Shown here: piece by piece, positions 1 to 7,022 of the stretch
How the letters are laid out: each line of letters opens with the position of its first letter
How positions within the stretch are numbered: position 1 is the stretch's first letter
DNA from: an uncultured Planctomycetales bacterium
Lineage (GTDB): Bacteria; Planctomycetota; Planctomycetia; Pirellulales; Thermoguttaceae
NCBI GenBank assembly: GCA_937889015.1
Contig: CALARR010000397.1
Span: forward strand, 1 to 15,838
Length of the DNA: 15,838 nucleotides
Reading direction: 5' to 3'
Position numbers and translations under genes: made by a program
The notes under the pieces: generated by a model
The model's input: only the letters and a program-made list of their open reading frames with translations
The model's database searches: none
Told to the model about the DNA's origin: nothing

Positions 1-1
1 C

Positions 2-631
2 GTGACCTGCGGAGACGGCGGGGTGGTGGCCTCCAACGACGAGGTGTTCGGGCCGAAACTGCAGAGGTTCGGCGACAAAGGGTTTGATCGCGTGGGACGT
101 GACGACTTCGGAGTGCTAGCCACCAACTACCGCATGAGCGAACCGCAAGCAGCGGTCGCGGCCGGGCAGATGACCCGCCTGGAAGAGATCGCCGCGCGGC
201 GCGCGCGACTGGGTACCTTGTTGAGCACGAAGATCCAAGGCATTCCCGGCATTCGCGCGCACCAGGTCCACCCCCAAGACCGTTGCGTGTACTGGCATCA
301 CATGTTACGCTTGCGGCCAGACGCTTTTCGTTGCGACCGGGCTGGGTTCATCAAGGCCCTGATCGCCGAAGGCGTGGCCGCTTCCGCATCGATCATGCAG
401 GGGCCGCTGTACAAGAAGGCCGTGTTCCAGAACCACAGCTTCTTTGCCGGGCGCTGGCCGATCCGGGAACTGGGGCTGACCAGCATGGACTATACCAAGC
501 AAACCTGTTCGGAAGCGGAAGCGATTTACCAGACGGGCATCCATCTGCGACTTCACGAAGGCATGACGGAGGATTATATCCTCGGCGCGGCGCGTGCGAT
601 TGAGAAAGTGGCGAAGCACTTTGCGGCCTAG
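2..631 (+). CDS. DegT/DnrJ/EryC1-family PLP aminotransferase, 3' part (5' end outside window)
   Basis: C-terminal 209 residues of a PLP-dependent fold-type I aminotransferase of the DegT/DnrJ/EryC1/StrS family. The window opens at the V-T-C-G-D-G-G stretch that directly follows the Schiff-base lysine, so that lysine and the whole N-terminal half lie upstream. Aligned without gaps to the product of 3813-5144, 128 of 209 residues are identical by hand count (about 61 %), including the blocks NYRMSEPQAAVAA, FFAGRWP and YILG. By this homology the full protein should be about 440 residues and probably carries a Tat signal, but that part cannot be seen. It ends in TAG, followed by a small hairpin and 94 bases before the oxidoreductase gene. 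The amino acceptor is unknown; family members usually act on keto-sugars or keto-cyclitols. Confidence 0.93.
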   Translation: MTCGDGGVVASNDEVFGPKLQRFGDKGFDRVGRDDFGVLATNYRMSEPQAAVAAGQMTRLEEIAARRARLGTLLSTKIQGIPGIRAHQVHPQDRCVYWHHMLRLRPDAFRCDRAGFIKALIAEGVAASASIMQGPLYKKAVFQNHSFFAGRWPIRELGLTSMDYTKQTCSEAEAIYQTGIHLRLHEGMTEDYILGAARAIEKVAKHFAA

Positions 632-633
632 TC

Positions 634-662
634 CGCAGCCGCCGGAGAAGTGTACGGCTGCG
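634..662 (+). terminator. Hairpin after the first aminotransferase gene
   Basis: A perfect 8-base stem (634-641 CGCAGCCG with 655-662 CGGCTGCG) and a 13-base loop start three bases after the TAG stop. There is no T-run, so it is not a classical intrinsic terminator. It may be a Rho-dependent 3' end, a processing site or an mRNA-stabilising stem. Confidence 0.35.
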
Positions 663-713
663 AATGCCGCGCACGTCCCACAACAGACAACCTGGAATTG
701 AAAACCTGTGACT

Positions 714-720
714 GAGGAGA
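714..720 (+). promoter_or_regulatory. Shine-Dalgarno GAGGAGA fixing the start at 726
   Basis: GAGGAGA lies five bases before ATG 726. It lies inside the reading frame opened by an upstream GTG at 708, so it favours the ATG as the true start. Very similar sites precede the genes at 2280 and 7023. Confidence 0.7.
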
Positions 721-725
721 CTTCT

Positions 726-2120
726 ATGACGAGTGGTAGGAAGATCTCGCGGCGCCGCGTTTTGAAGCAGGCGTTAGGGGCAACCGCGGCGGGCATAGCT
801 TTGCCGCACTTCGTCTCCTGCCTGGGGCCGAAGAGGATTTCTCCCAACGAGCAGATCAGCATAGGAATCATCGGCTGCGGTCGGCGGAACGGGCAACTGG
901 TGATCGGCAAGGGAGGACAGGGAGCGCCGCCGCCGCACGCTCGAATCGTGGCGGTGTCGGACTTCAATTTGAACCGAGCGAACCAGTGGGCGCGGAACTA
1001 TCGGGCCGAGCCGTACCAGGACTATCGGGCGATGCTGGAACGCAAGGATGTGGACGTGGTGATTTATGCTACGCCCGAGCACTGGCACTACCTGCCGTGC
1101 ATCCACGCGTGCCAGGCCGGCAAGGACATCTACGGCGAGCAACCTCTGAGCCACACCATCCGCGAGGGGCGCGTCATGGCCCAGGCGGTGCGGAAATACA
1201 AGCGGATCTTCCAGACCGGCGAGCAGCAGCGGTCGCACCCGGCGACGCGGAAGGCCGTGGAACTGATCCGCAACGGGCGGATCGGCAAGATCCAGTCGAT
1301 CATCGGCTACAACTACCCGAGCCCCTACGAGTGCAATTTCACCGGGCAGCCGATCCCCGGCTGGCTGGACTGGGACCGGTGGTGCGGCCCGAACGAAGTG
1401 GTGCCCTATCATACGGACCTGTACTTGTCGCGAATCGCCTATGAGCGCGAGAACCCGTACCCGACCGAGCCTGCGGAGAAATATGCCGTGGGGCCGGGCT
1501 GGATGTCGTTCCGGCCGTATTCGGGCGGGGAACTGGCGAATTGGGGCTGCCATGGGTTGAGCATGGTTCACTGGGCGTTGGACATGGACCGCAGTGGCCC
1601 GGTCGAGATCTGGGTCGACCCGGCCGAAAAGCTGCCCAAGGTGGTGTACGACGTGCCGGAGAAGCGCGATCGGGGCGATGCGGCCTGTTCCCGGGCGATC
1701 ATCCACTACAAGTATCCCAACGGCGTGGTGTTGACCCTCAGCTCGATCGACCCGAAGCTGGGCGGCGGGGCGACGTTTATCGGCGAGAAGGGCCGGATCA
1801 CGATCTTCCGCGAGGGGTACGAGTGCGATCCCGTGGATCTGGACAAGGAGCCGCTTCCGGCGAAGGCGGAACGCGTGTACAAGAGCGACAACCACATGGA
1901 GAACTTCTTCGCCTGCGTGGTCTCGCGCAAGGACCCCATCATGCCGGTTGAAGCCGGGCACAGCGTGGCCACCCTGTGCCACCTGGGAAATATTGCCCGC
2001 TGGCTGGGACGCCGCCTGAAGTGGGATCCGGAGAAGGAGACCTTTGCCGGCGACGAGGAAGCCAACTCGTACATCGACGTTCCGAAACGCAAAGGCTACG
2101 AACTGCCCGAACAGGTCTAA
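726..2120 (+). CDS. Tat-exported Gfo/Idh/MocA-family oxidoreductase
   Basis: Protein of 464 residues. The N-terminus has a twin-arginine motif (S8-R-R-R-V-L-K) followed by a hydrophobic stretch. Cys32 ends F-V-S-C, which could be a weak lipobox. A Rossmann fold follows (G50-C-G52-x3-G56), then the family motif P-E-H-W-H and the dinucleotide-binding loop, and a C-terminal alpha/beta domain with a W-G-x-H motif. The family uses NAD(P) to oxidise or reduce sugars and cyclitols; Tat-exported members such as glucose-fructose oxidoreductase keep the cofactor tightly bound. Two key positions look changed: the usual E-K-P is E138-Q139-P140, and the Asp often seen in D-x3-H is N272 (N-W-G-C-H276). Activity may therefore differ from typical members. 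The start at ATG 726 is set by the GAGGAGA site. It lies between two DegT aminotransferase genes, a pairing known from aminocyclitol and amino-sugar pathways. Confidence 0.9.
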   Translation: MTSGRKISRRRVLKQALGATAAGIALPHFVSCLGPKRISPNEQISIGIIGCGRRNGQLVIGKGGQGAPPPHARIVAVSDFNLNRANQWARNYRAEPYQDYRAMLERKDVDVVIYATPEHWHYLPCIHACQAGKDIYGEQPLSHTIREGRVMAQAVRKYKRIFQTGEQQRSHPATRKAVELIRNGRIGKIQSIIGYNYPSPYECNFTGQPIPGWLDWDRWCGPNEVVPYHTDLYLSRIAYERENPYPTEPAEKYAVGPGWMSFRPYSGGELANWGCHGLSMVHWALDMDRSGPVEIWVDPAEKLPKVVYDVPEKRDRGDAACSRAIIHYKYPNGVVLTLSSIDPKLGGGATFIGEKGRITIFREGYECDPVDLDKEPLPAKAERVYKSDNHMENFFACVVSRKDPIMPVEAGHSVATLCHLGNIARWLGRRLKWDPEKETFAGDEEANSYIDVPKRKGYELPEQV

Positions 2121-2121
2121 G

Positions 2122-2200
2122 CGCCGGTCCGAGAACCTGTCGGCAGTTCGGTCCTGCCGGGCCGCCCGAGTTGGCCGGGGTGGTTCCAGGATCGGTTCTA
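2122..2200 (+). repeat. 79-base intergenic repeat, copy 1
   Basis: It begins one base after the TAA of the oxidoreductase gene. It aligns without gaps to 3543-3621 and 14498-14576. All three share the core GGGCCGCCCGA and end in a GGTTC-type block. Inside this copy, GGCAG (2142-2146) can pair with CTGCC (2154-2158). Probably a REP-like or 3'-end element; no encoded product is likely. Confidence 0.85.
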
Positions 2201-2264
2201 AGTGTGTGGAGCCCGAGCCCTCTCCTCCCGGGAGAGGGAAACCGATTCGCAAACGACACTAACC

Positions 2265-2272
2265 GAGGAGAG
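2265..2272 (+). promoter_or_regulatory. Shine-Dalgarno GAGGAGAG fixing the start at 2280
   Basis: GAGGAGAG ends seven bases before ATG 2280. This rules against the upstream in-frame GTG at 2202, which would add 26 residues without signal-peptide character. Confidence 0.7.
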
Positions 2273-2279
2273 CATACAC

Positions 2280-3515
2280 ATGACATGGCGATCTGTTGCG
2301 GGGGCCGTATTGGCGGCGTGTTTGGTGGTGCTGAGCGACTGCCCGGGGGCGGAGGAGAAAGCCGCCAAAGAGGCCGCCGGGACGATCCAGTATCTGCCGT
2401 TGGGCGCTGCGGCAGGCACATCGCAGGCGGTGGTCGTCCAAGGCTTCCCCCTGGTCCACACACGGCAGTTGCTGCCGCTGGATCGCCAGGGAAAGCTGGT
2501 GGGCGAAGGCGACGTTGACAAGCAGATCGAGCAGGTGTTGACCAATCTGGAAGCGGTGCTGAAGGCCTCGGGTTCCGGATTGGGCAAGCTGGTGCGGGTG
2601 AATGTGTATGCCCTGTCGCCGACAACGGTGAGCCGGGCGTATGAGTTGCTGGGCAAGCGGCTGGATCCTGCCGTGCGGCCGGCGGTGACCTCGGTCCTGA
2701 CCACGATGACCTACCGCAAGGCCCTGGTCGCCCTGGACGCGGTGGCGATCAGCGACAACGGCGCAAAGAGCGTGGCGTTGAAACGCTGCGAAGAGGTTGC
2801 CGGCGACAAGGAGTGTGCGGACGTTGCGGTGCTGCCGCGAGGCGGCGTGGCCTACTTGTCCGGCCAGCCGGACGAAGGAGGCCTGACCGTGTCGGCCGTG
2901 GCCAAGTCCATGTCGAACCTGATGAAGACGATGGGGCATCTGAAGCTCTCGCCGCAGCAGGTGGTGCAGTTGAAAGTCTTTCTGAATCCAGCCACGGCAG
3001 CCGACGACGTGCTGCGCGAACTGAAGAAGACGTTCGCCGGCCAACTGCTGCCGCCCGTGGTGTTCGTGGAGTGGTTGGCGGCGGTGCCCGTGGAGATTGA
3101 ACTGATCGCACAGTGGCCCTTGTCGGGCAAGGCCTCGGAGAACGTGGAGTATTTCACTCCGCCCGAGGTGCGGCCCGCGCCCACCTTCAGCAAGGTGGCC
3201 TTGGTTGAGACCGAGCGGCAGATCTATATCTCGACCGTCTTTGCCAGCAAGCCGAGCCGCGGCGAGCCACAGGCCAAGCTCGTGTTCGAGCAGTTGCAGA
3301 AGATCCTCAAAGAGACCGGCAGCGATCTGCGGCACCTGGCGAAGGCCACCTATTACGTGTCGGACAACGACGCGGCGCGGTGGATCGACCGTACGCGGTC
3401 CACGATCTACGACCCGAGCAGGCCACCAGCGGCCTCGAAGGTCACCGTGCACGGCGTGGGACAAGCGGAGCGGACGATGAGCGTGGACGTGATCGCGGTG
3501 AGGGCAGGCAAGTAG
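2280..3515 (+). CDS. Secreted triple-domain Rid (YjgF/YER057c/UK114) family protein
   Basis: Protein of 411 residues with an N-terminal Sec-type signal (R4, hydrophobic to about residue 19). L-A-A-C14 could be a lipobox, though it sits early. Three Rid-like domains follow at about 35-158, 165-280 and 288-408. The first and third show the Rid pattern of a helix with Q-x2-x-V-L-x-N-L-x3-L followed by a V-x-Y-x-x strand; all three end in an alternating V-E-I-E-L-I-A-like strand. RidA enzymes hydrolyse reactive enamines and imines made by PLP enzymes, using an Arg near the last strand. Here the matching place in domain 2 reads V-E-W-L and in domain 3 V-H-G-V-G, so at least these two seem to lack it; domain 1 has a nearby Arg (T-Y-R146) whose alignment is uncertain. 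Its place among exported aminotransferases fits imine handling or ligand binding outside the cytoplasm, an inference. Confidence 0.85.
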   Translation: MTWRSVAGAVLAACLVVLSDCPGAEEKAAKEAAGTIQYLPLGAAAGTSQAVVVQGFPLVHTRQLLPLDRQGKLVGEGDVDKQIEQVLTNLEAVLKASGSGLGKLVRVNVYALSPTTVSRAYELLGKRLDPAVRPAVTSVLTTMTYRKALVALDAVAISDNGAKSVALKRCEEVAGDKECADVAVLPRGGVAYLSGQPDEGGLTVSAVAKSMSNLMKTMGHLKLSPQQVVQLKVFLNPATAADDVLRELKKTFAGQLLPPVVFVEWLAAVPVEIELIAQWPLSGKASENVEYFTPPEVRPAPTFSKVALVETERQIYISTVFASKPSRGEPQAKLVFEQLQKILKETGSDLRHLAKATYYVSDNDAARWIDRTRSTIYDPSRPPAASKVTVHGVGQAERTMSVDVIAVRAGK

Positions 3516-3542
3516 GAGTGGAACCGGCTAGTGGCTCCTGGG

Positions 3543-3621
3543 AGCCGATTCCAGAACCTGTCGGCAGCTCAGTCTCGCTGGGCCGCCCGACGCGGCTGAG
3601 ATGGTTCTGGGACAGGTTCTA
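3543..3621 (+). repeat. 79-base intergenic repeat, copy 2
   Basis: It lies 27 bases after the TAG of the Rid gene. It has the clearest symmetry of the three copies: AGAACCTGTC (3553-3562) is the exact reverse complement of GACAGGTTCT (3611-3620). In addition, CCAGAACC (3551-3558) can instead pair with GGTTCTGG (3603-3610). The core GGGCCGCCCGA is at 3580-3590. Confidence 0.88.
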
Positions 3622-3812
3622 TTGGGTCCTGCATAGCGAATGAACCAAGGGCGACCATCGGGAGCCCGGTTTTCCCGGCCTTCCGTTGGTCGGCCGGGGC
3701 CATTAGCAATGCAGAGATCAATAGGCCATTGCCGTGGTGTTATGTCAGTCAACTCGGCCGAGGGTCGAGTCGGGTACAGAACTGGTCGTGCTACTTCGGG
3801 AGGATACAGCCA
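3622..3812 (+). other. Leader upstream of the second aminotransferase gene
   Basis: Together with the repeat this makes a 297-base spacer. It holds a perfect 7-base stem, CCCGGCC (3674-3680) with GGCCGGG (3692-3698), and a second possible pairing of GCAATG with CATTGC nearby. No convincing promoter was found. GGGAGGA (3798-3804) lies eight bases before ATG 3813 and supports that start over an upstream in-frame ATG at 3729. Confidence 0.45.
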
Positions 3813-5144
3813 ATGTCTACGAAGAGTGTTTTGTCGCGACGTCAGTTTGTAGCAGGGACCTCCGGCTTGTTGTTGGCGGGGGCCGTGGCCGATGCCGCCC
3901 CCGACGCCGCCAAGTCTGCGGACGGCGCCAAGCTGGCCATTCAAGGCGGGCCCAAGGCGGTGACAGGAACCATCGCCAAATCGCCGCGTTGGGGCGACGT
4001 GGAACGAGCTCAACTCAACGCCATGCTCGAACAGGGCTCGTTGTTCTACTGGCAGGGCCCGCAAACCAAGCTGCTCGTCGAGCGTTTCCAGGGGTTCTGC
4101 CCGACCAAGTATGTCCAGGTTTGTTCCTCCGGCACGGCGGCCCTGCACATCGCCGTGGGCGCGGCGGGCATTGGGCCGGGCGATGAAGTGATCACTTCGC
4201 CCATCACCGACATCGGGACGGTAATCGGCATCTTGTACCAGCAGGGCGTGCCCGTGTTCGCGGACCTGGGCGCCGGCACGTCCAACCTGGACGTGGCCGA
4301 CGTTGCGCGGCGAATCACGCCCAAGACCAAGGCGGTCATTGCCGTCCACTTGACGGGCAACCCGTGCGACCTGAACGCCTTGAAGGCCCTGTGCGAGAAG
4401 CACAAGCTGATCTTGATTGAAGACTGCGCGCAGGCCTGGGGCGCCAAGTATCGCGGCAAGCCGATCGGCACGGTGGGCGACATCGCCTGCTTTTCCCTGC
4501 AGAACTCCAAGCACATCACCTGTGGCGATGGCGGCGTGGTGGCCTCCAACGACGAGAAGTTCGGCAAGCTCCTGCCGCGTTTCGGCGACAAGGGGGGCGA
4601 CCGGAACAAGTGGGGCGGCCATCCCGTGTTCGCCACCAACTATCGCATGAGCGAACCCCAAGCGGCGGTAGCCGCGGCACAGCTCACGCGGCTGGAGGCC
4701 ATCGCCTCGAAACGGGCCCGACTGGGCAACCTGTTGACCGAGAAGATCTCCAACATCCCGGGGATCATCCCGCACGAGGTCCATCCCGAAGACCGGGCCG
4801 TATACTGGTTCTACTTCTTCCGCATCCGGCCCGAGGCCTTCCGCGGCGGTCGCTCGGAGTTCGTGCGGGCCTTGGTGGCCGAAGGGGCGCAGGCGTCGGG
4901 CGGCTATATCAAGGTGCCGCTGTACGGCGAACCGGTTTTTCAGTCGCACGGCTTCTTTGCGGGCCGCTGGCCAGTCAAGGAGATGGGGCTGACCACCATG
5001 GATTTTTCCAAGCACAAGTGCCCGGAGGCCGAGGCCATCTTGGCCACCAGCATCCGCGTGACGATCAACGAGAACATGTCGGAGGAGTATATCCTTGGCG
5101 TGGGCGAGGCCATCAAGAAGGTGGCCAAGCACTACGCGGTGTGA
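3813..5144 (+). CDS. Tat-exported DegT/DnrJ/EryC1-family PLP aminotransferase
   Basis: Protein of 443 residues. It starts with a twin-arginine signal (S8-R-R-Q-F-V, hydrophobic to about 26, A-D-A as a likely cleavage site). The mature part opens with K-L-A-I-x-G-G, as in the StsC/AHBA-synthase-like branch. Fold-type I landmarks are present: a phosphate-binding S-S-G-T-A-A-L loop, D204 in I-E-D-C-A-Q for the pyridine nitrogen, and Schiff-base lysine K233 in S-L-Q-N-S-K followed by C-G-D-G-G. All needed catalytic residues therefore appear intact. Such enzymes transfer an amino group, usually from Glu or Gln, to a keto-sugar or keto-cyclitol, and are normally cytosolic with nucleotide-sugar or free cyclitol substrates. 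A Tat signal fits export of a folded, PLP-loaded enzyme. It is a close paralog of the gene at 2-631. The true substrate is unknown. Confidence 0.93.
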   Translation: MSTKSVLSRRQFVAGTSGLLLAGAVADAAPDAAKSADGAKLAIQGGPKAVTGTIAKSPRWGDVERAQLNAMLEQGSLFYWQGPQTKLLVERFQGFCPTKYVQVCSSGTAALHIAVGAAGIGPGDEVITSPITDIGTVIGILYQQGVPVFADLGAGTSNLDVADVARRITPKTKAVIAVHLTGNPCDLNALKALCEKHKLILIEDCAQAWGAKYRGKPIGTVGDIACFSLQNSKHITCGDGGVVASNDEKFGKLLPRFGDKGGDRNKWGGHPVFATNYRMSEPQAAVAAAQLTRLEAIASKRARLGNLLTEKISNIPGIIPHEVHPEDRAVYWFYFFRIRPEAFRGGRSEFVRALVAEGAQASGGYIKVPLYGEPVFQSHGFFAGRWPVKEMGLTTMDFSKHKCPEAEAILATSIRVTINENMSEEYILGVGEAIKKVAKHYAV

Positions 5145-5169
5145 GGAGACGCTAGTCGACAGACGGGGA

Positions 5170-5239
5170 GCCGTGCGTTGCACGCGGTGAGAGGCGAACT
5201 CCGCACGGCAGCGGAAACACGTCCGCGTGTTGCCGTGCG
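5170..5239 (+). promoter_or_regulatory. Leader with mutually exclusive hairpins
   Basis: The 243-base spacer before the next aminotransferase gene carries GCCGTGCG twice (5170-5177 and 5232-5239) and its exact complement CGCACGGC once (5202-5209). The complement can pair with either copy, not both. The downstream fold is extended by AACACG (5216-5221) with CGTGTT (5226-5231) around a four-base loop, leaving a six-base bulge. This geometry resembles an attenuator or switch, but no T-run follows, so control of transcription is unproven. Confidence 0.4.
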
Positions 5240-5387
5240 CGCGCGGGGGCGAAGCGGCAAGGATCGCCTTGACTCTCTTGGTGTTCCGAGAATTGACACA
5301 ACAACATCATTATCCTGGCGTTCGCCCGGTCCACCCTTGGTCGGTTGGGGTCGTGGGCCGCGGCGGGATCCAGCGAAAGGACCGGTC

Positions 5388-6734
5388 ATGAAAGCAACGT
5401 CTGTCAGTCGACGAGAGTTTGTCGCAGCGACCTCCGTGGCATCGGTGGGCACCGTGCTGTCGCAGTCGCTGCCGCTCGCCAGCGCGTTTCAGGGAAAGAG
5501 CAAGCTGGCGATCCGCGGCGGGACACCGGTGCGCACCAAGAAGGCTCCGCGCTGGCCGATGTGGGATCCGGCTCAGGACGAGGAGTTGTTGCTGTCGGTG
5601 ATCCGCAGCGGCGTGTGGTCACGGGCCAAGGTCGTGACCGAGTTCGAGCAGAAGTACGCCGCGCTGGTCGGCGCCAAGCGCTGCCTGGCGACGACCAGCG
5701 GCACCATGGCCCTGGTCACCGCTTTGAAGGCCCTGGAGATCGGCGTGGGGGATGAAGTCCTGGTGGGCCCTTACACGTTTATCGCCTCGGTGAACTGCAT
5801 CTTCGCGGCAGGCGCGCTGCCGATCATGGTCGACACGGATCCCGAGAAGTACCTGGTCAACCCCGATCTGCTGGAAGCCAAGGTCACGACCAACACACGA
5901 GCCATCCTGCCGGTTCACATCTACGGCCTGCCCGTCGACATGAACAAGGTCAACGCCGTCGCCAAGAAGCACAACTTGCTGGTTGTGGAAGACGCGTGCC
6001 AGGCCTGGCTGTCGGAGATTGGCGGCAAGAAGTGCGGAACATGGGGCAACCTGGGCTGTTTCAGCTTCCAGAATTCCAAGCACTTGACCTGCGGAGAAGG
6101 CGGGGCCGTGGTGGGCAACGACGATACCGCGATGGATCGCGCCTATTCGTACCACAACTTCGGCAGCGCGTACAACGAGCCCAAGTCGTCCGGGGAATCG
6201 ATCGTGCGGTTGGGCATCAAGTGCCGAACCACGGAATTCCAGGCGGCGATGTTGCTGGCGCAGATGAAACGCCTGGAGGAACAAACGCAACGCCGCTGGG
6301 AAAACGCCAACCACCTCACCTCGCGGTTGCGAGAGATTCCGGGCATCGCGGTCCACCGGCTCAACGAAGGCGTGACGTGCGCCTCGTACCACTGCTATCC
6401 GTTCCGTTTCCGCCGCGAGGCCTTTGGCGGCGTGACGCGCGAGAAGTTCATGTCGGCCCTGAAGGCGGAAGGCGTGCCGTGCGGCGGGGGCTATACTCCC
6501 TTGAATCGCCAGCCGTTCTTCGAAAACGTGCTCAATTCCCGCGACTTCCAGCGGATGTACACCAAGAAGCAGCTCGACCACTGCCGCGAGCAGAATTCGT
6601 GTCCGGCCAATGACAAACTGTGCGAGGAGACGGTGCGACTGAGCCAAACGCTGCTTTTGGGCACAAAACAAGACATGAACGAGATCGCCGACGCCGTGTT
6701 GAAGGTCTACGAGAATCGCGACCAATTGGCGTAG
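5388..6734 (+). CDS. Tat-exported DegT/DnrJ/EryC1-family PLP aminotransferase
   Basis: Protein of 448 residues with a twin-arginine signal (S7-R-R-E-F-V, hydrophobic to about 28, A-S-A before F-Q as likely cleavage). The mature part starts K-L-A-I-R-G-G-T-P-V-R, typical of the StsC/AHBA-synthase-like branch. Catalytic landmarks: T-T-S-G-T-M-A-L phosphate loop, D202 in V-E-D-A-C-Q, and lysine K231 in S-F-Q-N-S-K before C-G-E-G-G. The C-terminal part has the family's G-Y-T-P-L-N-R-Q-P-F substrate region. ATG 5388 is chosen because AAAGGA (5376-5381) precedes it by six bases and the Tat signal begins there; in-frame codons upstream lie in the structured leader. It is clearly more distant from the gene at 3813 than that gene is from the one at 2-631, so the array is not a simple triplication. 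Substrate unknown. Confidence 0.93.
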   Translation: MKATSVSRREFVAATSVASVGTVLSQSLPLASAFQGKSKLAIRGGTPVRTKKAPRWPMWDPAQDEELLLSVIRSGVWSRAKVVTEFEQKYAALVGAKRCLATTSGTMALVTALKALEIGVGDEVLVGPYTFIASVNCIFAAGALPIMVDTDPEKYLVNPDLLEAKVTTNTRAILPVHIYGLPVDMNKVNAVAKKHNLLVVEDACQAWLSEIGGKKCGTWGNLGCFSFQNSKHLTCGEGGAVVGNDDTAMDRAYSYHNFGSAYNEPKSSGESIVRLGIKCRTTEFQAAMLLAQMKRLEEQTQRRWENANHLTSRLREIPGIAVHRLNEGVTCASYHCYPFRFRREAFGGVTREKFMSALKAEGVPCGGGYTPLNRQPFFENVLNSRDFQRMYTKKQLDHCREQNSCPANDKLCEETVRLSQTLLLGTKQDMNEIADAVLKVYENRDQLA

Positions 6735-6801
6735 GCGAGTTGGACCGCCGGCGGATGCCGGGCGCCGCAGACGCGGCGTGGGACTAGTCCGACCGCTCGC
6801 C
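6734..6801 (+). terminator. Branched hairpin region after the third aminotransferase gene
   Basis: Directly at the stop codon, GGCGAG (6734-6739) can pair with CTCGCC (6796-6801). Inside, CGCCGC (6763-6768) pairs with GCGGCG (6773-6778) around AGAC, and GGACTAGTCC (6781-6790) is a perfect palindrome. No T-run follows. A 3'-end or stability structure is possible. Confidence 0.3.
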
Positions 6802-6819
6802 GAATTCTACGCGAAAAAC

Positions 6820-6848
6820 TTCACGGCGCACCGAATGACGAGTATACT
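6820..6848 (+). promoter_or_regulatory. Predicted sigma70-type promoter for the aminotransferase at 7023
   Basis: TTCACG (6820-6825), a 17-base spacer and TATACT (6843-6848) resemble a sigma70 promoter. The -10 box sits inside a perfect 10-base palindrome, GAGTATACTC (6840-6849). Transcription from about 6855 would give a leader of about 168 bases. Confidence 0.5.
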
Positions 6849-7010
6849 CCTGGCGTTGAGGATCGTATGTAACATGATGGTGGCGGTTGCTGCGTGAAAG
6901 CGGCCTGCCGTGGATCGCCCCGGTTGCACTGCCGGCCTGAAGGTCCGCAGCAGCGCTGGCCAGCACTCGCCCCACCTTCCACCCCTGCCCGATTCTTCCT
7001 GTCACCTACC

Positions 7011-7017
7011 GAGGAGA
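7011..7017 (+). promoter_or_regulatory. Shine-Dalgarno GAGGAGA fixing the start at 7023
   Basis: GAGGAGA lies five bases before ATG 7023 and favours it over the in-frame GTG at 6894, which falls in the non-coding leader. Confidence 0.7.
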
Positions 7018-7022
7018 AGACC

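Noticed and set aside
774..2252. Open frame of 492 codons on the minus strand
   Set aside because: It lies antisense to the Gfo/Idh/MocA gene and shows no domain features.
3528..5183. Open frame of 551 codons on the minus strand
   Set aside because: It lies antisense to a clear DegT gene, has no domain, and extends through the intergenic repeat.
5168..5212. Resemblance to group II intron domain V (GAGCCGTGCG followed by CGCACGGC)
   Set aside because: The hairpin is too long, lacks the terminal tetraloop and bulge geometry, does not end in the expected GTTC-like bases, and there is no reverse transcriptase gene nearby.
5293..5316. TTGACA at 5293-5298 as a promoter for the gene at 5388
   Set aside because: The only -10-like sequence (TATCCT at 5311) is 12 bases away, too short for a sigma70 promoter.
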